Shown piece after piece: positions 45,101-55,860 of a stretch of 60,000 bases of DNA; within the stretch, counting starts at the first letter, position 1, and the number at the start of each line of letters is the position of its first letter. Location of the stretch: assembly GCA_914767715.1 (NCBI GenBank), contig OU612069.1:18289387-18349386 (forward strand), given 5' to 3'. This stretch comes from Membranipora membranacea. Its lineage: Eukaryota > Bryozoa > Gymnolaemata > Cheilostomatida > Membraniporidae. A program made the translations under genes and the position numbers. Below the pieces are notes generated by a model that saw nothing but the letters and a program-made list of their open reading frames with translations, ran no database searches and was not told the DNA's origin.

Positions 45101-45550
45101 GTATTTACGAACTTCCGAAGTCTGATCAGTGCATACCCAGAAAGTTTGTTAGCATTTACACTGCAGATTATTCGGAGAGGTTTTCATGTTGGGAAGATTT
45201 AGCTCTTATATAACCATCTACAATCTGCATTTTGTATCATCGACGCAAATTGCAGATTTCGGTGGTCGCTCTCAATAACAGCTGTCAAAGCTGACCAAGT
45301 AATCTGACGTAACGCTCTGTCAAACAACATCTGCATTGTGAATGCAGCTTTGAACTGACCCCAAAAGTCATTTTACGTCAACATTAATTAATTTATTTTT
45401 ACAGAAAAAGATATATTCCTACATGTGGCAGAAATGATACCTAAACTGAAATCTCGCATACAGAAACAGAATCAGCAGCAACAGCAGGCAGCGCAGCAAG
45501 CCAAACAATCATCTAGTAATAAGGGTAAAGGAAAGGGCAAGAAACGCTAA
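33133..45550 (+). CDS. SRP19: Signal recognition particle 19 kDa protein
   Basis: SRP19 binds SRP RNA helices 6 and 8 and allows SRP54 to join the particle, in the nucleolus and cytoplasm. Exons: 33133-33181 (MARPFDPTFSFSDRER), 34976-35051 (SICLYPAYINNKKTVAEGRR, IPKEK), 36735-36806 (GVENPTHQEIKDVCVAAGLT, IGVE), 37451-37562 (NKVHPRELYPRDMMYRGRIR, then IHFREDSGK), 45405-45550 (DIFLHVAEMIPKLKSRIQ, a Gln-rich linker and the basic tail NKGKGKGKKR, TAA). This follows human SRP19 along its whole length; the total is about 150 residues against 144. Joins 2-3, 3-4 and 4-5 are exactly in phase. Join 1-2 is off: exon 1 ends with 1 nt, exon 2 needs 2; one GA unit fewer in the (GA)n tract at the donor would fix it. 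AATAAA lies at 45677-45682. Introns 1, 2 and 4 are filled with inverted-repeat elements. Confidence 0.95.
33430..34413. mobile_element. Non-autonomous TIR element with TA target duplication, in SRP19 intron 1
   Basis: The ends read GGGGAAGGCGGGGTACGTTG and, reversed, GGGGAAGGGGGGCACGTTG, each flanked by TA (33428-33429, 34414-34415). The motif GG(C/T)ACGTTGAGCC recurs inside near 33635 and close to the right end, with degenerate copies near 33665 and 34016-34046. A TA duplication suggests a Tc1/mariner-like mover. No transposase frame is present in the 984 bp. Confidence 0.8.
34702..34812. repeat. Imperfect inverted repeat in SRP19 intron 1
   Basis: ATATCAGGAATAACGGAGA (34717-34735) is mirrored by TCTCCGTTATTCCTGAT (34786-34802) with a spacer of about 50 bp that includes a partial ACTAGTA dyad. 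A small foldback of unknown origin. Confidence 0.6.
35465..35690 (+). repeat. tRNA-derived SINE candidate in SRP19 intron 2
   Basis: GACCTACC (35465-35472) can pair with GGCAGGTC (35544-35551) as an acceptor-like stem. Between them lie GGGTGCAGGGTAAGGCATGG (A-box-like) and CCGGTGTTCGATTCCCGG, an almost perfect B box with its stem. The arm TCTT..AAGA replaces a normal anticodon arm, so a functional tRNA is unlikely. Non-tRNA sequence with GGTGGTGTCAGG and CCTCGAATGCTCC follows, as in a SINE body. Confidence 0.55.
35779..35826. repeat. Near-perfect 48-bp palindrome, dispersed family member
   Basis: TAGCCTGTCTTGACAAGG and CTTGTCAAGACAGGCTA form arms of about 22 bp around a short centre. The same GACAAAGCTTGTCAAG(A/G)CAGG end occurs at about 43608 and, as GAACAAAGCTTGTC, at 50932. 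It appears to be the terminal part of a dispersed repeat family. Confidence 0.8.
35963..36601. mobile_element. Inverted-repeat element with TTAA-type flank, in SRP19 intron 2
   Basis: Arms of about 150 bp (35963-36115 and about 36455-36601) are nearly identical in inverted orientation. They begin AGAATTTGAGCCTTGGGAGG and contain CCATCATGTGAGGAATAATG. The left flank is TTAA, the right TTAG, compatible with a TTAA duplication (piggyBac or Kolobok type) with one change. An inner smaller inverted pair (GGGAATCCCT / AGGGATTCCC) lies at 36130 and 36424. The 87-codon frame inside is not recognisable. Confidence 0.75.
37617..38172. repeat. Left TIR of the foldback element: 16-bp and 20-bp tandem arrays
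   Basis: 37617-38000 is a 16-bp array (consensus AACTTGGCCCGAGCCA; variants have GAGACA). Each unit holds a small dyad TTGGC..GCCAA. 38001-38172 has nine units of about 20 bp sharing AACTTGGCCCC with tails such as AATTAGTAA, AAATACTAA or ATGCAATGA. Open frames in all directions through this array come from the periodicity and are not genes. Confidence 0.95.
38165..40780 (-). mobile_element. LINE fragment captured inside the foldback element
   Basis: A minus-strand LINE runs from the endonuclease N terminus (LNIRTMLDRDRADRPEG near 40440, then VEALSEA, DRMITLRLHLNK, IIAVYAPT at 40155) through MFLGDFNARVG (39410) to RT motifs (VNNAMYILSNGKSPGADRI, CGISLLSTPGKVL, PEAQCGF). It ends abruptly at the 20-bp array at 38172, so the catalytic RT core and 3' half are missing. 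It is interrupted by the TA-flanked insertion 39525-40152 and by several frame breaks. The CGISLLST/EAQCGF signature points to an RTE- or Nimb-type LINE. Confidence 0.85.
39525..40152. mobile_element. 628-bp TA-flanked TIR element nested in the LINE fragment
   Basis: The ends read CCGTAAGGGCGCGTATTGTA and, reversed, CCGTAAGGTAGCGTATTGTA, with similarity continuing for several more bases. Flanking TA at 39523-39524 and 40153-40154. Removing the element and one TA restores a continuous endonuclease frame across YAPT and NSPENIAQF, which fixes its boundaries. Non-autonomous; a Tc1/mariner-type mover is suggested by the TA duplication. Confidence 0.85.
40787..41711. repeat. Right TIR of the foldback element: 20-bp array with 120-bp higher-order period, then 16-bp array
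   Basis: 40787-41569 holds about 38 units of GGGGCCAAGTTTTACTAATT type. Tails alternate (ACTAATT, CATTGCAT, ATATTT, CAGTACAT), and six-unit blocks repeat with an exact 120-bp period at 41101-41220 and 41221-41340. 41570-41700 holds eight 16-bp units (GGCTCGGGCCAAGTTT). Units are complementary to those of the left arm. Confidence 0.95.
42379..44912. mobile_element. Second foldback transposon, TIR about 410 bp with eight AACGTCGCAA motifs, in SRP19 intron 4
   Basis: The ends read TGTTGAACCCACAAACGTCG and its complement GTGGGTTCAACA, flanked by AGGTG on both sides (42374-42378, 44913-44917), a possible 5-bp target duplication. TIRs are about 42379-42787 and 44505-44912 with a few per cent divergence. 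The outer 165 bp of each contains eight AACGTCGCAA copies with unequal spacers; the inner part is unique sequence. The 1.7-kb centre has no recognisable transposase and includes a 125-bp duplication. Superfamily not assignable. Confidence 0.85.
42868..43140. repeat. Tandem duplication, about 125 bp, inside the second foldback element
   Basis: A block starting TATGGTTTTACACTACTT recurs at 42868 and 42994, with the start of a third copy at 43118. The copies differ by a few substitutions and a 4-bp deletion. Confidence 0.85.
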
Positions 45551-45676
45551 GTCAATAATCTCTGCAAATATGATTTGGAAAGCATAGGACTGTCTCTGAA
45601 TCTTCACGGATAATGGTCGCATATTATTTGACATACTATAAGTCATTCAGATATTGTATAGATAAAATTATAGCTC

Positions 45677-45682
45677 AATAAA
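45677..45682 (+). terminator. SRP19 polyadenylation signal
   Basis: AATAAA lies 127 nt after the SRP19 stop codon, in a 3' UTR of normal length. The next plus-strand gene starts about 650 bp further on. Confidence 0.75.
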
Positions 45683-46107
45683 ATTGAAAAGGCATGGAAC
45701 CAAAGCAATTCTACTTCATATCAATTTTGAGCCGATTTAGTTTGGATCTCTAGACACCGTGTCTTACTGGTAAGCCGCTCGAGGGGAGTACGGCCGAATT
45801 GAATACAGCCCAACGTGTCTGAAAGATATGTATCTTTGATTATTCTTGCTGATAGCAGACTTGCGTATGTAGTCCACATAGGCTCCTCCCAATAATTTTT
45901 CATCCATTATGTTTCGACTATGAGAGTTATATCTTACGATGTCTCCTATTACCTATCGCATGTAGTCCAGGTTTTTCCTGCAGAAAATGCTTAAATATAA
46001 TTGGCCAAAAATAATCGGTCTGTTTTGCTGATTTCCTCCAGGTCATCATTAACGACCATAATATGATCAGAGAACAAGTTTTTGACGGTTTGTATCTTCC
46101 AATAGCA

Positions 46108-46160
46108 ATTATTTTGCTTGTGGTTTTTGATTCACTGGCGGACAACGATGCACAGCTGGT
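46108..46160. repeat. Dispersed repeat shared with 51947-51995
   Basis: GGTTTTTGATTCACTGG, followed by a short variable part and GCACAGCTGG, occurs here and at about 51957-51994. Two copies show that this is a repeat family, otherwise uncharacterised. Confidence 0.65.
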
Positions 46161-46330
46161 CACATACATCGTCTAAGATTTTTGAGCACTACACAGGTGC
46201 CCTTGGATGCAATTTAGTAAGATTTGCGTCCAATTATTGGTTCCCAGTTATAGAACTTATGTCATGGGGATTCAGATGTTGCTGGGACCTGTTACTAAAT
46301 TGTAAATCTGTTATCTGACTCCCTCCTCAG

Positions 46331-49048
46331 AGAAACAATATGAAAAAGCCTGTTTCACCAGGACGCTATTATCACTTAGCTCAGGTATTCATTTGGATTT
46401 CAGTAACTAGCCGCAATGAGATATAGAATGATCCTAATGCTTGCATATGGAGTTGTGGCCCTTTGAGCCGGCAGCAAAAGGTGGGTGGCTCACCAGTGGA
46501 GTGGCAACAACCTAGAACACAGACAAATCAGATCAAATTTGATCAACAATACATGTCATTTTGAAATTTTCCTTGATATGGCAACAGATTGCATAGCTGT
46601 GATACGTGCAGACCTTGCTCACAATGTTATATATATATCAGACCAAAGTAGAGAATTGTCACAGTTATTATGATCTTCTCCCAAGGAACATTTCGATCAA
46701 CTTTTTATCTTGAAAAAAACCTAATATTAACCATCCCAATTTTACCTATGTTCTGTTATGCTGCTTGGAAACCCCAGAATAATATGAGACGCAAATACAA
46801 AAGTTAGGAAAATTCTGTATTCTAAAAATGTGAAAGCATGACGAGGTGGGTATTTTGTAAATTTTAAGGTGGTATTTTTAACCAGCTACCAACGACAAAA
46901 CATCTCTCAAAATGCATTCCTAATGTGAGAAGCATAACTTTTAAATAATGAATGTTGCCAAATCTGGCCATTGAGACAAATTGTTCAAGGATGTGATTGA
47001 ATCAGTAACTGATTAAAACCAATGAACATTTTGTATAATGTTATAATTATCCCGACCTCACAGACATTTTCAATTTTTCCATTGGATCAAGTGTTCTGTT
47101 TATTCAACAATAATGATATTGCTTGATTCGACACTTAAACCGCAATTTATCACAACCTTTGCTTTCAACTCAAAAACACAAATGGAATGTGTTTACTCGT
47201 TTGCATGAGTGAGTTTTTTAATTTTGTGGAATAGTTCAGTACAATAGATTGGGCTTTTCAACTTACATCAGCAAAGGTAATGAACGATTAACAGCCTAAC
47301 AAATGGCTTTTGACACAGACACAATGTATATCATGTGATAACAAGGGTAGCCCAGGCTGTCGTATTCCACAACTTCTTGTGTTTTGAATTGTCTTGAATT
47401 ATGTTGGCATTCTCAATGTGCACCTCATTCAGGAATCATCACTTCTCGTCAGATATTTGAAGAAGTGTTTATTATGGGGAAGTGAGTACAATTTGTGGAA
47501 ATTATCATTAGTTTGAGTTTTCATGGCTATACTATTAGCAGATACTCATTTTCTGCACCGTGTCTGATTTGGAGAACCATTATATATGGCATGTCCATGT
47601 ATAATAAATGCAGTTTTTCGAGCTTTGTTGAAAGAATTGGAAACCATTAGAAATTAGAAATTTGAGTATCGTGTTTCACTAATTATAGGTTGGGTGGTCT
47701 CCCTCCTTTACTTTCTTATTGTGTCCATGTCTGACATACTGTGATGTTTCTGGTGTTGAATGGCTTGCAGCAATAAAGCCTATTAAAATTTTTATTCATG
47801 CTTAGATTAATTTCTCTGTTTTCATTGCATCTTGCAATGTTCTTCTAACAGGTTACCAACAGTCAATCAGTCCACATGTGTAACAGTCATTTCTTCACAA
47901 CACTAGTTAGTTTATGGTGGACCAAGGCAAAATATAGTGGCATTTAGGGCTGCAGTAGTAATGCAATAATTTGAGACTGAACAAATTCATAGCTCTTCTG
48001 GGTAAAAATTATATCTAGTTTTAGAAATTGCTAAGAAGTTGAAAAGAATCATGTTTTTAGTGCCAGGAACATTGTACAATAGAAGATGTCTCAGTCCATT
48101 AACCTTTAGGGAGGGCAATTGCTAGCACTAATGTTTACCATAAAATGCATTGAATACTTTCAGTATCACTTTGTTGCATAGCTACTACAAACCTAGACTC
48201 CAGAATATATATCTTTGGTTTTCGAGAGTCTTTAATTTCGTTTGAAGTCTGTTAGATTCTAACATATTCATGTCGAGCTGTTACATATGTTTATAACATG
48301 ACAATAATATTATCAAGTTGAAATCAAATTGCCTCAAAAGTCTGAGTATCACAATGTACGTTGTGTATCAAACTTGATAATACTATGGTTGCTCATGAAT
48401 TATAATGTGTACTATACTGTTTGATTTGTAGCGCCATGAAAGGTGATTATGACACATCCTCATCCAACAGCTCTGCTGGTACTAGTGTCAGTAGATCACA
48501 GAATAGGTAAAGTTTCATCAATCACTTGCTTTTTATCAGATTTATTCTGTGTCATTGAATTTGAATCCTTCAAGAGTGTGATGCTGTCATACATCGAGAA
48601 TTATGTGACGCAACAGTTTATTCCGCTATATGTATTTCTGATACTAGATGTCCAAATGAAATGCCAGCACAGGCAAGAAGAAGACAAGAAGGTCAAACTC
48701 AGGACAGCAGGATTGCACACCTCACTGGTAAAATTAAGAAAAATTGAATAGTACTCTTTTTCGAGTTCTAATAATTATTCTTCTGTCAAATGCTATTACT
48801 CAATCTCAATTATCGCTCGCAACATCAAAGTGTCAATTCTTCATACCTAATGGTTCCTGTCTTTGTCCATTCTCAAAACAAATTATTTCGGTGCAACTTT
48901 GATATACCACAATATCAACTGGGAAAGCTTTGTCAAGTGGATGTAATGATCTGAGTTTTATTTTGTAGAAGAACAGCTAGACCAGTTGATGGTCAAAATG
49001 CATGTGTCAGCACTTGCGATGGTACTTCAAAGCAGACTTCAGATTTAG
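46331..49048 (+). CDS. Five-exon gene for a small protein of about 101 residues, product unknown
   Basis: Exons: 46331-46384, 47852-47877, 48432-48506, 48648-48727, 48969-49048. All have GT/AG ends and all four joins are in phase (0, 2/1, 2/1, 1/2). The first ATG (46340) gives MKKPVSPGRYYHLAQ, followed by VTNSQSVHI, a Ser-rich stretch (GDYDTSSSNSSAGTSVSRSQ), CPNEMPAQARRRQEG and a helical end, EEQLDQLMVKMHVSALAMVL plus QSRLQI, then TAG. AATAAA at 49296-49301. The acceptor before 46331 (CTCCCTCCTCAG) implies an upstream 5' UTR exon. The long helix with heptad-like hydrophobics suggests a coiled-coil or complex subunit, but I cannot identify it. Confidence 0.6.
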
Positions 49049-49309
49049 AATAAGGAAGACTCAACCATCCTGCTGAGTTTCATTAGTGAAGCAGATTTTA
49101 ACATCTTATATTGTGTGGAAGGAACTATGACTTTGCATATATTGGTGGTCAGCCAACTTTTTAACTGATTTCTTAACTTATGTTTTAAACTCTAAGCTAC
49201 ATCAATGTGGTTTTAACTTCACAAAGATTTTGATATGTTTTTATTGTTTGGTTTGAAGTACTATGCATATATTTATGAACATATTCAAATTGTTAAATAA
49301 AATTAATAT

Positions 49310-50400
49310 TGTGATGAATGACATTTTTGCTACCCCTTATTTTCTGTATTCTACCCCTGAGAAATATGTATGTGTCACTATCATACTCTATGATTGGACT
49401 CCACATATGCATACTACATTCCCCTTTCCCTACTGAATAAAACCACAGTAATTAATCTTTAATATTTTAATAATGAATTATTTCGGGCCTATCGCGTGCC
49501 CAAAGCTTGCCGGTTTAAAATGCATTCACCATATCAACCGCATTAGTTACTGAAATACACAGATATGAAATACACAGGATACAGAACAGTCTAAATCACT
49601 CTACTGGAATGGGTACTAAATCTCGTTAACTCTTATGCCACTTTTGGTGTTCATGACCCCACACAGCTGCTATCTGAACAACTCGTGTAGACAGGAAAGT
49701 TATCAATGTTTGAGTTTGAAAAGTTTGCATATCCTTTTAGTTACCTGATTCTTTGTTATCATGTTCTTTGGTCACAAAGGAAATACCATCTGTATTCTCA
49801 TACGTTGCAATTTGATATTCTTTACCATAGAATACTGTCATAGAACTACATATGTCTAGTTTCAAGGCTAATTACTGTAGTTGTGGCTTTTCAAGATACT
49901 TTTGTTGCCACTATAACTCTTTGTTAGCGTGTGTTCTGAAATATATGGAGAAATGCCGGAATGACAAAAATGTCAAAGTTGTCAGTCAGTGCTAAGAGTA
50001 AAGATAACTTTTATTGCATCACAAGGTCTTCATTTTACTTTTTACTATGGCCAGGTGTTTTGAATGTAACAAAATCCCGGAATCAGAATTTTCCAGTCTC
50101 CAAAAAGTGCGGGTTTGTGAATTTGCGTAATTGCCGTATTACGCGTAATAATTTGCATAATTATATTAATTTAGAATTTGCGTATTTTCTATTGTTCTGA
50201 CTGATGAGTATACTGAAAAGAGAAGGTAATTCCTTGTCAAGGTCAAAGGCAGGCCATCTCAAAATAGCTTGTTTTGTCATCCAATAAGTAAGTCAAGTGC
50301 TGGGGAAATACTGCAGAGTCCTTCTCTTCAAAGTTGTTGATAGAAATAAGCAAATGAAAATAAATATTTTCCATACACCAACTCAATCACAGATGAGATG
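49310..50400. other. No gene seen
   Basis: AT-rich sequence between the five-exon gene and a purine microsatellite. One 79-codon open frame (49961-50200) lacks splice sites and familiar motifs. Confidence 0.45.
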
Positions 50401-50403
50401 ATA

Positions 50404-50460
50404 TGAGAGAGAGAGAGAGAGCGGGAGAGAGGGAGGGAGGAAGGGAGAGAGAGAGGGAGA
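50404..50460. repeat. (GA)n/(GGGA)n microsatellite
   Basis: A purine-only tract of GAGA and GGGA units; a related G-rich tract follows at 50718-50760. Confidence 0.95.
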
Positions 50461-50924
50461 ATCAACAGGAAACCGGATATTATAATTTTGTTTTTCTTAG
50501 CCTAATTCTCCAAAATATATTAGTAACCGGAACCGGTAGGTACGAAAAACCGAATCACGAACTCTCAAGCTACGAACCTTTAAAAAACCGAACCTTCAAT
50601 GTGTCTGATAACATAATTTCGTCCAATGATATGCTTTGTAACAAAATTGGACTTTTGAACAACAGGGTTATCCTCTCTTGCACTTAGGCAAATGGTAGGG
50701 TGACACCTCCCATCCCAGCCGAGAGGGAGGGTGGGAGGGGAACAGGGAGGGGAGCAGGTAGTTTGTCCCCAACTGAACAAAGAAGGGGATTTTTTTCTAG
50801 AAAAGACACCAGGCAAGATCATGGCTTGAACGATTTCCAGATTGAGACAGAGGTTCCGGAGAGCTGGGAGCCACCAAGTTCAAACTTAGTGATTATTACC
50901 ACGGTGGTGCGACTGATCCTCCCC

Positions 50925-50955
50925 CCACCGAACAAAGCTTGTCAAGACAGGCTAG
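50925..50955. repeat. Copy of the CTTGTCAAGACAGG dispersed end
   Basis: CCGAACAAAGCTTGTCAAG followed by ACAGGCTAGG is nearly identical to the right half of the palindrome at 35779-35826 and to a copy near 43608. Confidence 0.75.
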
Positions 50956-52020
50956 GCTAGATGGTGACTGGTGAACCTCACACCACATTATATATCAATC
51001 ATGCTCGGCTGGGATAAAATGAATAATACACCAATTAATTACATACCTGACCCAACTTGCAGCTTAATTACAATGTAGTCGTTTTACACGAGGCCGTTGC
51101 AGAAGACTAGGATATTATCATTATCAGTTTAGTCCGGGCCACCAGAGCTTGAACCTGACTTTGTTACACAGCTATAGTACAGCATGTTAGTCTGACCATC
51201 GGACCAAAATAAGAAAAACAGGTATTTATTGGTATTCTGTGGTACGAGTCAGAGAAATCAATAGCTGAAGTTGTAATGAGTAAGGGCCCACATGGATCTC
51301 TACAAACACAAGATCTCTCATGTTAGTTATTGCAATATGCAGTTAATATAGTATTTGCCTAACCACTTTCATAGAATCATCATAGATGATCAAGCCTGGT
51401 CGAGCTAATGTAAATTTCAGAGAGGCATCACTGATCTGATATATCTTAGAGTAGCACGAAATGCTGTATGTAAGACCTAACAGTTATAGTTACATAGTAA
51501 ATAAGCTCAATTTTTTATAGAAGAATTATAATGTATATTAGAGGTCCTACTTTCCCCCTCATGCTTTGTTTGAAACCAAAAAATAGCCATGAACTTTCAA
51601 AACAATATTTCAAGAAAGGCCAACACCTATAGTACATACTTGTTAACTCTGTTGAGATGTGATGATTCAGGAGGCAGCCATACTTGCCAACCTGTACGCA
51701 TAAAGCTTTTGTAAACGCTTATTTGACACTAATTGAGTTTTAAACGCAAAACGCTAGTTGTACTCATTTATGGTTTTCCAAACGCCTGTTCATCGTAATT
51801 AGGCAATCAAAAACGCATCTTTTATCTTTAGTGTTTACTTGGTTGTCATGGTTAAATAATAGTCTAAAAATCTGGTATTGGCTGCAGAAAACTATGATGT
51901 TGACACAGAGTAAGGATATACAGAGGGGACAGTTCAATGATAGTTATAGTGCCTGCGGTTTTTGATTCACTGGGGGAAAATTGTGCACAGCTGGATGCCA
52001 AAAAATAATTATCTCTATAT

Positions 52021-52490
52021 GTTATAATGGCATTTTTCTTGCAGACATCCCTACCTTTGATGGGCCATAATTCATTCTGTATTTATCCTAAAGACTGGTT
52101 TTCAACTTTGCTGGAATTTCCAAGCTTCAAGCTATACACCATATTATTGTCATTTTTTGCTAGGATTCATAGGCTAAGAGTAATCCAGGTTTTTGAAATG
52201 AGTTTTGTCATATAGATTTGTATGTGACAATTGATAGACGACTGGTCATCAAAATTAGGAAATGTCCGTGCATTGACCTAAGCCCTATGTAAATCTATAT
52301 GATAAAACTCATTTTAAAACCCTGGATTACTCATAGCCTATGTATCCTAGCAAAAAATGACAACAATATGGTGTATAGCTCAAAGATTGGGCATTTCAGA
52401 AAAGTTGGAAATCAGTCTTTAGGATAAATACAGAATGAATTATGACCTATCAAAGGTGGCTATGTCTGCATGACAAAACTCCACTGTAAC
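52021..52490. mobile_element. Foldback repeat, arms about 190 bp
   Basis: The left arm (about 52021-52218) and right arm (about 52288-52490) are near-complementary. Shared blocks include CATAATTCATTCTGTATTTA, CAAGCTATACACCATATT, TTTTTTGCTAGGAT and CATATAGATTT. The spacer is about 70 bp. The 62-codon frame at 52027 is part of the arm. The region just upstream carries the dispersed repeat also seen at 46.1 kb, so both may be parts of one larger element. Confidence 0.85.
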
Positions 52491-52733
52491 TTATATATAT
52501 TCTGAAATTGGCAGGTGGCCATATTGATGGAAATAAGGCTCAGTCTTTGTGGAATAGGATGAAACTTTTGCACCTAAATGAAAAAAAAAATTTTGAAATG
52601 AACCGCGGAATAAATATACAAACACTTAGTTAGCTGCAGTTTGTTAGCTTCTATTTTGTAGTGGGAGTTGGTAGTTGATAGGTTGATTGAGTAATTTCTC
52701 ATCTATTGCCGCATTGATATATGTATTGACTGA

Positions 52734-52737
<4 letters not shown>

Positions 52738-52770
<33 letters not shown>
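52738..52770. repeat. (TA)n microsatellite
   Basis: About 15 uninterrupted TA units. A shorter (TA)n tract lies at 53216-53242. Confidence 0.95.
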
Positions 52771-52771
<1 letters not shown>

Positions 52772-53619
52772 TGCAATTGACAAAAAGAAGTGCTCAAGTA
52801 AAAGCTATTGTTTGGTGTTTGTATCTAAATAAACTTCCAGAGGCAGAACCTTAAACTACAGACATTGAAACCAACCACGCAGTTGAGTCTCTCATTGAAC
52901 CGGATAATAAGGTGCTTCATATAAAATAGAAGGACATCGAACTGATTTATCACAAATAAAATGCCATAAATCAGAGGCACTATTGGTATCTACTCACTAT
53001 AGCAAGCCTTCTTCACCATAAGCTCACAGGTTCGGTTATAACTACTTTCTCATCACATTGCTTGGCTCTAGGCCTAACAATGTAGCAGTTGCGCAATCGC
53101 AATCATCAGTTACCACATATTGAGATCAATCTACTCCGAACGCTGAAGTGGACAGTCTTCTAACATCCAGCATCTATGCACACATAGAACTGGAAATGAA
53201 AAATGATCATAAATGATATATATATATATATAAATATATATCATTGACAGTCATAATTCCAAAAAACATTGACATTAACCATTCATCATGAACTGAAAAC
53301 CCGGGAATAAGTCCTGAAAGTTTAACTAATCATCAGAAGCCTCCTTCTATCAATTAAATCATAAGTATAAATAAAGAGTTAAGTGTAGACAATAGAGAAT
53401 TCAATGTAGTTTTATATATGGATACTAACCAAATATCAGGACGATCATAAAATTTCCCATTTCCCAACAAATTTATATGAATCTAACGGGCTGAATGAGC
53501 CAATCAGCGGTTAGATCAGTAGGATCAGCCAATCAACAGTAAAACAAATCTCAAGTCTTAGACTGAGATTAAATTAGTCAGTGGTTGCCGGACATGGCTA
53601 GTCCTTTGGTAAGCGGGTT

Positions 53620-53830
53620 GGAGGTTTGCGATCAAAAAGATTCCGAGCTAGACAATAAATATCCTTGATCGATATCTCAAAGCCTTTTGTGTCTGCTCGG
53701 TGTTTGCGAAGAGAAATTCTTCATGGGAGCTGTATACGGGGTATTTCTATATTGAGCGGCCTAAGTTTGTGATCAAAAGGATTACTAGCAAGTCAATAAA
53801 TAACCTTGATCAATGTGAGATTACATTTAC
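53620..53830. repeat. Diverged local duplication, shares a segment with the foldback target
   Basis: GATCAAAAAGATTCCGAGC..CAATAAATATCCTTGATC (53632-53674) is repeated in diverged form at about 53770-53815. The stretch AGCTAGACAATAAATAT is close to the right flank of the foldback insertion at 41714-41730 (AGCTAGACAATAGATAT). It may be a repeat that served as insertion target. Confidence 0.5.
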
Positions 53831-55860
53831 ACTGTAACGTGAAAACTCTCAATAATTACATCACTAGATCTCATGAATAAATACTATCTGTGTAGTTATT
53901 CAGTAGGGAAAGTGATGGGAAACTTAAATTATTTCAAGTATTTGACCCTGTATGTAGATCTCTCTAACCTCATCAGCATCTTGGTGATCTGTTGTCAAAA
54001 CATTCTATTACCAACTAACCACTATATATAGTTGCTTTATATTTTATCAGAGATTTAAAAAATAATTCAAAATCTATTATTGATCTTTGGATATAAAAAG
54101 AAAAAAGTGGAATCGAGAGTGACTTTTAAACATTATCATAGAAAATTAGCGGACACTTCGATCGGAGTTCGGTTCGAGTGGATGGTGGTATGGGCAGGTC
54201 TTATGATTGTGCTAGGTCACAGAATTTATTAGGTTACAGTGAATGAGTTAGCGGCAGTGTACACAGTCAACATGTGTAAGATAAATGTCTTTAATGACAA
54301 GAAAAACAAGGAATCTTCGACCTTATCCAATGTGAGATTTTCGACCAAGTCATCCAATTCGGTCTGGTATCAACATCTATGATGTAGAAAGTCATAATGG
54401 CTGCAGCTTAGGTTTTTGTTCAAAGGGCTTTCAAATTCTTATACATATCTGATAGCTTGATTGGCATAGATACACCTACTATATTTTATTAAAGCGTAAA
54501 CATATTATTAATAACCAAAAAAATTACTTTATTCTGTCTTCATGTTAATTAACTATTTACCATTAATTTGTTTAATAGCTCTTTCTCCAATTCAGTACCA
54601 ATTCCCTCTCGGTGTCTGTGGTGAATTCTTACCCCACCCAAAAGAGGGAAAAAATTAGCTTTTGGAAGTAAAACGTAAATAAGTAACTCTGACTGAATTG
54701 TATAACTGTCGCGTCTGCTTGGCATCTTGGAGTCAATCAGCAAGAAGTGCATCCGGTAGTAGTTACAAAAAAATTCTTTTATTTCCCATTTATTAACCAT
54801 ATATCTTGTGGCCTTAAATACAGCATTATAAATATAAGCCAACTTAATAACTAAATAACCACATGATAATTAGCCATAAAGTCTGCTGGTACCTTAACGC
54901 TCCTAAATTTGGAGTGAAGTTGAATCGCGGGTATTTTTAAATATAGACAACAGGCTGGTTACAATATTCATCTGATCTGATAAAAGCTTTGTTGCTGGGA
55001 TTCCTCAAATTCCTCAAATTTATTTAACGTTACATAGAGTGCAAAATTTAAAATAACCACAAAAGTTCTTTAATCTGTCTAAATGGTGATTATCTTCTCA
55101 ATAATATTTTTTAATAGCTGTCTCTGGTGTTAAGTTGGCAGCCTGACAATTCGCCTCTGACTATAAAGATTAACAATCACCAAAATCACCAACGATTATC
55201 CACCTACAGCTATCAAGCTGGAGGTAGTTTATTTGATTGAAGTATCATGCATGTGTTGCAGCTCCTTGGTTCGGATCCAACCTAGGTGCAGTGACACAGG
55301 CAGGCCCCAATCTACACTCACTCGTCGGGTTATTTGGCACCATAGAGATGAGGCTCGCACTTTAAAGGGCAACCAAGGTTTCGCAGCAATGCATTAATGA
55401 ATAGCAAATAATGTGCTGGGCAGCATCAGCTTTGTGCATTACGCGATGCAAAACTCAAAGTAGTTGCTGACTCTAAGCTGGGTAACACTTCAATTTAGGG
55501 GAGGTTCCAAGATTTTGCTGTAATAATTATAGAGCACAGGCTAAATAATAACAGGAACTGGAAATTGCTATGTGGTATTCTCTTTTAGCTGAGTTTGAGT
55601 ACCTGATGGAAGAAATGTTTCACGAGAATTCTGGCTGAATAATCATCCGAATTATATTTTGTCTTTTTCCCATGCAGTAGGTGCAATCTGCTATTAATCA
55701 ATGGCCATCAATGAGAAGTTGTTTGAAACCTTGGTTGCCCTTTAAAACAAAACGACAAATGAGATTCTATCTAGATGGTAAATGTTTGAGCGGGTTTTTT
55801 AATGATGTTTTTCTCTTCGTAGCCATTTTACTCAGTTTTTCCTGCACATATGAACAAACA
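53830..55860. other. No gene seen
   Basis: AT-rich. I found no exon chain and no clear transposon. A B-box-like GGTTCGGATCC at about 55270 is isolated and was not called as a tRNA gene. Confidence 0.4.

Noticed and set aside
55255-55300. Isolated B-box-like sequence GGTTCGGATCC
   Set aside because: No A box or acceptor pairing at the right distance.
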